Assembly (NCBI RefSeq): GCF_965363235.1
Contig: NC_134843.1
Location: 1,488,001 to 1,552,000 of the forward strand
DNA from: Mytilus galloprovincialis
Taxonomy: Eukaryota; Mollusca; Bivalvia; Mytilida; Mytilidae
Direction of reading: 5' to 3'
Length of the DNA: 64,000 bases
Shown here: in pieces, positions 24,501 to 36,500 of the stretch
Numbering within the stretch: the first letter of the stretch is position 1
Layout: each line of letters opens with the position of its first letter
The notes under the pieces: generated by a model
The model's input: the letters and a program-made list of their open reading frames with translations, nothing else
Databases searched by the model: none
What the model was told of the DNA's origin: nothing
Made by a program: the position numbers and the translations under genes

Positions 24501-27500
24501 ACTCTAGGCAAATGTTCCACTCATCAGAGGTAATGATGCATTGATCAAACGGGAATTTTTTACCGGGACCGAGAAATAACTTCGACTCATCCGAGTTTTC
24601 AACATAACCGAGTTCGATACAACGAGGTTCGAATGTATTATATAAGCATGTCCTCGTCCTAAATATGCATTTGATTTTCCACTTGGCATTAAAAAGTAAT
24701 CCATCAAAGTATGAAAAGAAATACAAAACAAACATAATAAGTTTGAATTATTTAATAGATTGTAAAAAAAAACAATCGAAATATGAACAAGTATATAAAT
24801 CCAATAATTTTTTTTGACAGTTCAAAGCAAAATGGTGTTTGCCTTTTTAATGACATTTTTTACATAATATTCTTCCATAGTAAAAAAAAAAATAAGATAA
24901 AAGAAAAAAGGGGGGAAATGATGAAAAAAATAACTTCTCTCATTATAAGTTCTGGAATTATATTGTTTTCTGTAGACAGCTTGCTGATCAAGAACTTTGG
25001 AATAGTGCTTATGAGTGATGAAGTATGGGGTGCACTTAGGGGGCTAGAAACACTCAGTCAAGTTATATTTTCCTGGAAAGATCAGGTAAATCAACAGAAA
25101 ACTTAATTATTCTATTAATAGACACACTCATAAAAAATATAGTTTATTTAGCAGTTTTGAAAGGATACCAGAAATTCACCATAACATTCACATCTACTTT
25201 TGCATAAGAACTAAATGTGTACCAAAAATATGTAGCACTGGAAATCTACTTTTAATATTCAGTACTATTTTGTGATATTTATAGGTACCTGTTTTGTACA
25301 GTACTTGATTTGTTGCTTGAAATTAAAGTTCTACAGATTTTCGGTTACAACCGTGACATTTTCAGCATTTTGAAAGTTTGTCTATTTCATATCTCTTAAA
25401 GTTATGATTATAAAACATGGAATATTGTGATCACTGTTGGTATTATTTCTGTACTAAAAATTTTAAGTACTGTAAACATTACAATAATTTTAAAGTAAAG
25501 AAACAGTACTAAACATTAAAAAAAAATTTAGTACAGAAATGCAGCAGTATAACAAATATTTGTGTAACAGGTTTTGTAATTCACTTGGTTTTTGTAATTC
25601 ACCTGGTGTATATATTGTTATCTATCTAGTGTTTATTTCCTTTAGTTTTCACCTGTCAGTAGATTATATAATGTAGAAAATTGTACGAACACAACGTATG
25701 GTATATGTCAAACTCTATATAATTGTACACATATACAATATATCATATGTCTAGTTCTATATATGATTATACATATACAATATATCATATGTCAATCTCT
25801 CTATATGATTGCCCATATTAAAACATATTATATGTCAAGTTCTATATATGATTGTACAAACACATTATATCTTATGTCCATCTCTATTTATAATTGTATA
25901 TTTGCTGCAAAACATATGTCAAGCTATAAATATGATTGTATATTAACAATAAAGTATACGTCAAACTCCATATGCATTTACATATAAAGACAATGTAAAA
26001 CAATTCAAACGAGAAAACTAACGGATTTATTTATGTAAAATAAAATGAAATATGTCAAGTTTTGTTTATGGGTGTACATATACAATATATCATATTTCAA
26101 GCTCTGTATATGATTGTTCATATACAATATATTATATGTCAAGCTCTATATATGAGTGTACGAATACAATGTATCATATGTCAAGCTCTCTATATGATTG
26201 TACACATACAATATATCATATGTCAAGCTCTTTATATAATGGTACATATACAAAATAGCATACCATTTTTTAGCTCACCTGGCTCAAAGGGCAAAGTGAG
26301 CTTTTCTCATCTCTTGGCGTCCGGAGTATCTAGTTTAAAAATTATGTCCGGTGACCCGGCAAACCAACCAAGATGGCCGCCATGGCTAAAAATAGAACAT
26401 AGGGGGTAAAATGCAGTTTTTGGCTTATAACTCAAAAACCAAAGCATTTAGAGCAAATCTGACGAAGTAAAATTGTTTATCAGGTCAAGATCTATCTGCC
26501 CTGAAATTTTCAGATGAATCGGACAACCCGTTGTTGGGTTGCTGCCCCTGAATTGGTAATTTTAAGGAATTTTTACTGTTTTTGGTTATTATCTTGAATA
26601 TTATTATAGATAGAGATAAACTGTCAACAGCAATAATGTTCAGCAAAGTGAGATTTACAAATAAGTCAACATGACTGAAATGGTCAGTTGACCCCTTTAG
26701 GAGTTATTGCCCTTTATAGTCAATTTTTAACCATTTTTCGTAAATCTTAGTAATCTTTTACAAAAATCTTCTTCTCTGAAACTACTGGGCCAAATTAATC
26801 CAAACTTGGCCACAATCATCTTTGGGGTATCTAGTTTAAAAAATGTGTCCGGTGACCCGGCCATCAAATCAAGATGGCCGCCACGGCTAAAAATAGAACA
26901 TAGGGGGTAAAATGCAGTTTTTGGCTTATAACTCAAAAACCAAAGCATTTAGAGCAAATCTGACAATGGTTAATATTGTTTATCAGGTCAAGATCTATCT
27001 GCCCTGAAATTTTCAGATGAATCGGACAACTCGTTGTTGGGTTGCTGCCCCTGAATCGATAATTTTAAGGAAATTTTGCTGTTTTGGGTTATTATCTTGA
27101 ATATTATCATAGATAGAGATAAACTGTAAACAGCAATACTGTTCAGCAAAGTAAGATTTACAAATAAGTCAACATGACTGAAATGGTCAATTGACCCTCA
27201 AGGAGTAATTGTCCTTTATAGTCAACTTTTAACAATTTTCATAAAATTTGTAAATTTTTATTAACATTTTCCACTGAAACTACTGGGCCGAGTTCATTAT
27301 AGATAGAGATAATTGTAAGCAGCAAGACTGTTTATTAAAGTAAGATGTACAAACACATCACCATCACCAAAACACAATTTTGTCATGAATCCATCTGCTT
27401 CCTTTGTTTAATATTCACATAGACCAAGGTGAGCGACACAGGCTCTTTAGAGCCTCTAGTTATCTGAGCGTCACTGATGAGTCTTATGTTGACGAAACGG

Positions 27501-30500
27501 CGTCTGGTGTATCCAATTATAAGTCTGGTACCTTTAAAAACTATTACAATACGACAGCTTGAAATCATCACGCTGGGAATATATACTTTTGACCACTGAA
27601 ATAACATGAATATAGTCAAACTATATGTCCAAACAGCTGACACAAAATGCGTCAAGGCTACATGTTAATTAAACAAACCCTTATTAACATAGAAACAGAT
27701 AACATCATTGAATATATTTTTTACTTATTTTTTAGTATTTTGTTCGTGATACACTAATACGAGATTTTCCTCGTTTTAAACATAGAGGTGTTCTTGTTGA
27801 TTCTGCCAGACATTTTATGACAAAAGACGTTATATATAATGTTTTAGTAAGTATGTTAATAAATTTATCATACATTCCACCTTCTTTATATTTCTGTATA
27901 TTCAATTGGTAAGGTAACGTTATGTGTGAACTATCTAATATGAATATCCCTTATATATATTCCCTATATAAATCGGCTACTGATCAAAGTTAGTTTTAAA
28001 GATAGTCATGCTATTTGCAAGCTTTCATTTAGGAAAATGGCGGGATCTAATATAGAAAAACATGCCGTCGGGTCGGTATCGTCCGTTGCTAGCTGTGAAT
28101 CATATATAATTGTTACTGCAAATGGCATTACGGGAAAGTCGATCACACAAACATATCATGAGGATTGAATGTTTTTAGAGTAATAGAAACAACTGTAAGA
28201 AATACCAATCATTCATTTTAAACTTCGGGCTCATGGTTTCTTTTTCAAGAATAAATGCTTATTTATGGTATCTTTGATAATGACAAGTTGAAAAAAAGAC
28301 GGAAATGATTTTAATACTATTTTTAGCTCACCTGGCCCGAAGGGCCAAGTGAGCTTTTCTCACCACTTGGCGTCCGTCGTCCGTCGTCGTCGTCCGTCGT
28401 CGTCGTTGTTAACAATTTACATTTTGAACTTCTTCTAGAGAACCACTGAATGGAATGGAACCAAACATGGCATGAATGTTCCTTATGAGGTGCTGACCAA
28501 GTGTTGTTACTTTGTAGCCGATCCATCATCCAAGATGGCCGCCAGCAGGGGACTTAGTTTAACATAGGACGCTATGGGAAATGCATACAAATGACTTCTT
28601 TTAGAGAACCACTGAATAGAATGAAACCAAACATGGCATGAATGTTCCTTATGAGGTGCTGACCAAGTGTTGTTATTTTGTTGCCGATCCATCATCCAAG
28701 ATGGCCGCCAGCCGGGGACTTAGTTTAACATAGGACCCTATGGGAAATGCATACAAATGACTTCTTTTAGAGAACCACTGAATGGAATAAAACTAAACAT
28801 AGCATGAATGTTCCTTATGGGGTGCTGACCAAGTGTTGTTACTTTGTAGCCGATCCATCATCCAAGATGGCCGCCAGCGGGGGACTTAGATTAACATAGG
28901 ACCCTATGGGAAATGCATACAAATGACTTCTTCTAGTGAACCACTGAATGGAATGAAACCAAACATGGCATGAATGTTCCTTATGATGTGCTGACCAAGT
29001 GTTGTTACTTTGTAGCCGATCCATCATCAAAGATGGCCGCCAGCAGGGGACTTAGTTTAACATAGGATCCTATGGGAAATGCATACAAATGACTTCTTTT
29101 AGAGAACCACTGAATGGAATAAAACTAAACATAGCATGAATGTTCGTTATGGGGTGCTTACCAAGTGTTGTTACTTTGTAGCCGATCCATCATCCAAGAT
29201 GGCCGCCAGCGGGGGACTTAGATTAACATAGGACCCTATGGGAAATGCATACAAATGACTTCTTTTAGAGAACCACTGAATGGAATGAAACCAAACATGG
29301 CATGAATGTTCCTTATGAGGTGCTGACCAAGTGTTGTTACTTTGTTGCTGATCCATCATCCAAGATGGCCGCCAGTCGGGGACTTAGTTTAACATAGGAC
29401 CCTATGGGAAATGCATACAAATGACTTCTTTTAGAGAACCACTGAATGGAATAAAACCAAACATAGCATGAATGTTCCTTATGGGGTGCTGACCAAGTGT
29501 TGTTACTTTGTAGCCGATCCATCATCCAAGATGGCCGCCAGCGGGGGACTTAGTTTAACATAGGACCCTATGGGAAATGCATACAAATGACTTCTTTTAG
29601 AGAACCACTGAATGGAATGAAATCAAACATGGCATGAATGTTCCTAATGTGGTGCTGACCAAGAGTTGTTACTTTGTAGCCGATCCATTATCCGAGATTG
29701 CCGCCAGCGGGGGACTTAGTTTAACATAGGACCCTATGGGAAATGCATACAAATGACTTCTTTTAGAGAACCACTGAATGGAATAAAACCAAACATTGCA
29801 TGAATGTTCCTTATGGGGTGCTGACCAAGTGTTGTTACTTTGTAGCCGATCCATCATCCAAGATGGCCGCCAGCGGGGGACTTAGATTAACATAGGACCC
29901 TATGGGAAATGCATACAAATGACTTCTTCTAGTGAACCACTGAATGGAATGAAACCAAACATGGCATGAATGTTCCTTATGAGGTGCTGACCAAGTGTTG
30001 TTACTTTGTTGCTGATCCATCATCCAAGATGGCCGCCAGTCGGGGACTTAGTTTAACATAGGACCCTATGGGAAATGCATACAAATGACTTCTTCTAGAG
30101 AACCACTGAATGGAATAAAACCAAACATAGCATGAATGTTCCTTATGGGGTGCTGACCAAGTGTTGTTACTTTGTAGCCGATCCATCATCCAAGATGGCC
30201 GCCAGCGGGGGACTTAGTTTAACATAGGACCCTATGGGAAATGCATACAAATGACTTCTTTTAGAGAACCACTGAATGGAATGAAATCAAACATGGCATG
30301 AATGTTCCTAATGTGGTGCTGACCAAGAGTTGTTACTTTGTAGCCGATCCATTATCCGAGATTGCCGCCAGCGGGGGACTTAGTTTAACATAGGACCCTA
30401 TGGGAAATGCATACAAATGACTTCTTTTAGAGAACCACTGAATGGAATAAAACCAAACATTGCATGAATGTTCCTTATGAGGTGCTGACCAAGTGTTGTT

Positions 30501-33500
30501 ACTTTGTAGCCGATCCATCATCCAAGATGGCTGCCAGCAGGGGACTTAGTTTAACATAGGACCCTATGGGAAATTCATACAAATGACTTCTTTTAGAGAA
30601 CCACTGAATGGAATGAAACCAAACATAGCATGAATGTTCCTTATGGAGTGCTGACCAAGTGTTGTTACTTTGTAGCCGATCCATCATCCAAGATGGCCGC
30701 CAGCGGGGACTTAGTTTAACATAGGACCCTATGGGAAATGCATACAAATGACTTCTTTTAGAGAACTACTGAATGGAATAAAACCAAACATTGCATGAAT
30801 GTTCCTTATGAGGTGCTGACCAAGTGTTGTTACTTTGTAGCCGATCCATCATCCAAGATGGCCGCCAGCAGGGGACTTAGTTTAACATAGGACCCTATTG
30901 GAAATGCATACAAATGACTTCTTTTAGAGAACCACTGAATGGAATAAAACTAAACATGGCATGAATGTTCCTTATGAGGTGCTGACCAAGTGTTGTTACT
31001 TTGTAGCCGATCCGTCATCCAAGATGGCCGCCAGTGGGGGACTTTTGAATGAAATTAAACATGTTCCTTTCCTTATAAATGAGGTTGTGTTGTCACTTTT
31101 AGCCAAATTTTATATTTTTTTATATGATTTCAAAAACCCAAGTAGAATCAGGTGAGCGATACAGGCTCTTGAGAGCCTCTAGTTTTAAACACTTATTATT
31201 TTAGGACGGAATGTTCCAGAACAAAATGAACGTTCTACACTGGCACTTAGTAGATGATCAGTCCTTTCCTTACCAGAGTAAAGTATTCCCAGATCTAAGT
31301 GGTAAGGTAGGTATATATATATGTTAGGATTAAATGACAACAACACATTCCTTACCAGAGTAAAGTATTCCCAGATCTAAGTGGTAAGGTATGTATATAT
31401 CTATGTTAGGATTAAATGACGACACATTCGTCTTGATAACTGTTGCCTCAACCCTTCTCCCTGAATCGTGTTGTGTTTTAGAGTTTTTTTAAAGAACAAC
31501 TCGACGAGTACAATGTTAAGATGAGAAACCGCAATAAATAGGCATAGCGTTTGAATCAAAGCCTAATAAGGAAAAGAGATCCATATATAAGAATAGAGGC
31601 TGAATTACTTTTTAATTGGGAAGGTTGAAATATAAGTCCTTTTATATTTTGTTCATTTTAAGTTTTAAACAGTTATTAATTGGGTTTTAATCACGAATGA
31701 AATTAGTCTTAAAACTTACTTTTGAATTAAGTTTAATTGTCATGGGAGTCAAAAGATATAGTCTAAGAAAATCTTAAACAGTTACTGTCATTGCTAACGA
31801 CTAAGGACGACGGAAGGAAACAATTTAAAAATTAGAAGATGTAATAAGATTGCCAAATGAGACAATTTTCCACCAGAGAACACATGGCATAGAAGTTTAC
31901 AACTAAAGGTCATTAAATATTACATAGAAAACTAAAGACGAAGCAACACGAACACCACCTGTAAATGTGAGTGATCTCATGAAGTAATCCGGAAAGATAA
32001 GCTGATCCTGCTCAACTTATGACACAGTCATGCTGCTCATGGTAGAAAAAGTTCTATGATAATCTAATTCAAGATAGAGAAAATAATGACGAGATTGTGG
32101 TTACGACAATAGAATCGTGACTAAGATTTTCTATAATGGTCAGCCTAATCGTGATTAAATTATGAAACCGTTTTATAAAGAGGTCAAGTTCTAGTGTAAT
32201 AATGAATAAAGGAAGAAGTTACACTGTATGTTCATGTTTCAGGGCGCTCAGCATCCATTACTCACATATAACCACGAAGACATTGCAGACATCGTAGAGT
32301 ACGCTCGACTACGTGGTGTACGAGTAATACCAGAATTTGACACACCAGGTAAGTTTGGTATACATTTGATAGGTCTGGTAATTTGGTGTGAATTTGACTC
32401 ACCTGGGAAGTTGGATGTGAATTTGACTCACCTGGGAAGTTTGGTGTATATTTGACACATACATGTATGATAAGTGTGGTATAGATATGTCACACCCAGT
32501 AAGTTTGGTATAGATATGACACACTCGGTAAGTTTGGTATAGATATGACACCAGATATGTTTGATATAAATATGACACACCTGGTAAGTTTGGTATGAAT
32601 ATGACACACCCGGTAAGTTTGGTATAAATATGACACACCAGGTACGTTTGTTATAAATATGACACACCTATTAAGTTTGGTATTAATGTGACATAACAGG
32701 TGAGTTTGGTATAAATGTGACACACCTGGTAAGTTTGGTATAAATATGACACACCCGGTAAGTTTGATATAGATATGACACACCTGGTAAGTTTGGTTTG
32801 TATTTGACAAGCCTCGTAAGTTTATTGTGAGTTTGTATCCGTCTTTGTCCCCGAAGCAGGAAATATGGAACATGTGCAACAGAAAGAGTTATGTTAGTAG
32901 AAAAACCTATATATCTGAAGCGTTCTTAATAATATGAGAAAAAAAATTATCTAGTCCTCTCCAGTTTGAATTTTCTTACCCCCCCCCTTTTAAAAAAAAC
33001 CTTGCATATCAATTGAAACTTGCCAACCTTAATCAATTATAGTTTTATGAATTGTTTGGTTGTGGTTTCATTGATGTCTACTCCACTTTATGCAACAGTT
33101 CACATGGCAAATCAAATTCATTTAAAACATATATTAGTCTGAACACGTTTACTACAAAGAAATTAATTATTTGATGAATAAATTTTTTTGTATACTTGAG
33201 TAAAGATAAAATAATATAATTTCCTATTTTGAATGCGTTAATCATATTTTAATAACAGCTGCCTTCTGTTAAAGAATTCCAATTGCTTCAAATACATTTA
33301 AAATCACATCAATGGCAAAAGTCATGCTGACAATGCTAAAATACGATTGAACTAGAATTTGAAATCCAAAGGGGTTTCTCCACTTATGTTCGAATCCTGC
33401 TCTCAGATTTAATGGACAACATAACGACTTATTACTTTTGTTCTGTCCATCATTAGTATTTATCAGGATATAGAGAAGATCATTCAAATCTATTAAAATA

Positions 33501-36500
33501 ACAAACTAGAAGCTTTGCTTCAATGTTTGCACCACATTTCATGTAAAACAATCTTCATTCTAAGTACCGACTCAGTTTAAACAGCTCGCCGATTATGTAT
33601 ATAACCTATCCGTTTTTTTTAGGTCACGTGTATTCCTGGGGATTCGGATATCCAGACATTTTAACACAGTGTTACACTAACTCAAGAAAAGTACAAGGTT
33701 ATTATGGACCCCTGAATCCTGCAAGGAATTCTACGTTTGCTTTCCTAAAGAAACTTTTTACTGAAGTTATGGATGTTTTTCCAGAGAAAGTTTTACATCT
33801 TGGTGGAGATGAAGTGCCCCTTGAGTGTTGGTTAGTAATACTGAGGTCCCCTCATTACTATTTAACTCATATAAAGTTTATTATTTATTTATTACCGATA
33901 TGGTAAATACTTTTCTTTAAATTTCCCCATTATTGTTTTATCTGGAAAAAGATAGGGCCTGGTACAAATTTACAATAAAAAAGAGTATTATAAGTCCGTA
34001 TTTATCTTTATTGCTTTATAACACTTAGAGGATCACCTGTTTTAAAACTTTTAGGTTTTTATTTGATGTTAGTAATAAAGTGTTCTTGTGTGTCTTTCTT
34101 TCCATCTAGCTGTTTCTTGTCATTTCCTCTTTTTTACAGATTTATATTTACGCGGTTGGTTCTCTCTCTGTTACGTTTGATTTATAGCTTTAAAATGGAT
34201 AATATGATATAATAGGGATGACCAAGGGTACGGGACAATACAACAAACTATATCAAACTATATCAATTCTATCAGAAAAAAAAGAGGTACAATAAATTCA
34301 TCATAGATACCAAGATTATTTTTTTTATTTACGCCAGACGCGGGTTTCGTCCACAAAAGACTCATCAGTGACGCTCGAATTCAAAAAAGTTAAAAAGGCA
34401 AAATAAAGTACGAAGTTGAAGAGCATTGAGGACCAAATTCCTAAAAATTTTGCCTAATGCAGCTCAGGTAATCTACTCCTGAGATAGAAAAGCCTTAGTA
34501 TTTCAAAAATTCGAAATTTTTGTAAACAGTTAATTTATAATTATGACCATATTAACATGATCAATGATAATTCATGTGATCAAAGAAGGGCTTACAAGCA
34601 CATACCGATCAACAACAAGGTATAACACATGGTCTTGGGGCCTTGACAGGCACAGAACATAGTCTAGAAACCCTGACAGGAAGCACACAAGAAAAACTTT
34701 GATAGAAACAAAACATTTTAATCTATAAAGAAATGTTCGTCTAACTATCCTACTGCCAGTCGGTACATTTAATTTTGGCATTGCACAAGTCATGTCTTCT
34801 TTGACTGTACATGACGTTAAAATCATAAATCCCTGAGATGTGTTTTAGTTAATTTTAGTCTCTGATGTATGATTTTTTTTTATTATTATCTGTTTTTGCT
34901 TTTTAAGTAGCTGTCAGTTACTGCGAGTACTCTCAAGTCGTACTTTCTTGTTTATTTCACCTGTTGATACTATTTGTAATTTATTATACTTGTTTGTTAT
35001 TAATGTTTACTTATTCAGGGTTATATCTGGTCTATATACCAGCTTTGATAAGTGTTTGGTATTACAATGAATTTTCACTACATCGTACTATGAACATCAA
35101 CATTGTTCATTTTGCATAAATATTTCCTTTCTCCATTTGAACTGTGTATGTATACCTAACAACAAAATTATTTTCATTTACCTGTGATAATATTACAAAT
35201 GGCAGATTTTTTTACAAGCTTATTTTTTGTTTTTCTGAAACTGTTTCACATTTCACAGCGATATAATTTTAAATATTCATCCCTTATTTTATTGAATTTG
35301 TATTTACATTGTATCATAGATCAAATGTATTCGATAAGTGTATGTCCACTTGTGTTTATATGTCTTTTGATTGCGTTAAGCCATTTCAATCGATATTTTA
35401 TAGTGTGTATTTCTTTGTTGTGATGTTACACTATTGTTTCAGAAAAGGGCGAAAGTTTGGTACCATTAAAACGTTTAAACCAGCAGCATTTGTTTGCACC
35501 TGTCCTAAGTCAGGAATCTGTTGTTCAGTAGCTGTCGTTTGTTGATGTGGTTCATACGTGTTTCTCGTTTCTTGTTTTTATATAGATTAGACAGTTGTTT
35601 TTCCCGTTTGGATTGTTTTACACTAGTCCAGTAATACTTGGGGCCCCTTATAGCTTGCTGTTCGGTGTGAGGCAAAGCATCGTGTTGATGACCGTACTTT
35701 TTTACCTTAATGGTTTACTTTTATAAATTGAGAGTTGTCTCATTGGCACTCATACCACATATTTTATATCTATATAGAAAGTCTGATAGAAACTATACAT
35801 CGTATAGAAAACAAGACAAGTGTAACACATGGTCTAGAAACTATGACAGGAACAACACATGGTCTAAAAACTATGACAGGAACAACATATCGTTTGGAAA
35901 TCATGACAGGGACAACACATGGTCTAGAAATCATGACAGGAACAACACATGGTCTAGAAACCATGACAAGAACAACACATGGTCTAGAAACCATGACAAG
36001 AACAACACATGGTCTAGAAACTATGACAGGAACAACACATGGTCTAGAAACCATGACAAGAACAACACATGGTCTAGAAACCATAACAGGAACAACATAT
36101 ACTCTAGAAACTATAACAGGGACAACACATCGTTCGGAAAGCCTGACAGGAACAACATCTTAATACCTGATAGGAACTACATATATAACTACACAACGCA
36201 TAGTCTTAAAATTTTTGAGGAACAACTCATAATAAATAAACCATGAAAGAACAGCACATATAATCTGAAAATTCTGACAGGAGCAACACATGGTTTAGAA
36301 ACCTAGACAGGAACAATACATGGTCAAGATAATCTAAATTGGAACAGGTTCCTCGGTCTAGATAATAATAATTTTTCTGATTTGGTCAAGGTTCCTCTGA
36401 ATGTCCCTCTGGTATCCTTCAAATTCAACTGAATTGTCTTATAGCAAAATATTTGAAAAATACATTCCTCCTTTCCATGCGCACGTGTTGATTTAGTATG

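Larger units (their letters stand above)
25086..27735 (+). other. Intron 3 (about 2.65 kb)
   Basis: Contains a 42-bp array, a Helitron/Helentron-like element and a sense-strand hammerhead motif 215 bp before exon 4. Confidence 0.8.
27847..31204 (+). other. Intron 4 (about 3.4 kb), mostly one mobile element
   Basis: 28319-31183 is a single family E element with a satellite core. Only about 21 bp separate its 3' end from exon 5. Confidence 0.8.

Noticed and set aside
22481..24560. CRISPR-like array
   Set aside because: The 77-bp units are contiguous, without unique spacers, and sit in a eukaryotic intron.
25763..26409. Tyr/Ile/Ser-rich frames
   Set aside because: They translate the 42-bp AT-rich array.
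28323..30747. Many 62-82 codon frames on the minus strand with the same peptide
   Set aside because: They recur every 166 bp with the satellite and have no start context or splice sites; a by-product of the repeat.
31348..31388. Second copy of the exon 5 end as an extra exon
   Set aside because: It has a donor but no acceptor in front, and inclusion breaks the frame.
32399..32879. Three overlapping minus-strand frames of 79-129 codons with YTKLTG/YQTY repeats
   Set aside because: They follow the 29-bp array in intron 6.
35710..36246. 178-codon Asn/Arg-rich frame
   Set aside because: Pure 30-bp tandem repeat; open in other frames and on the other strand as well.
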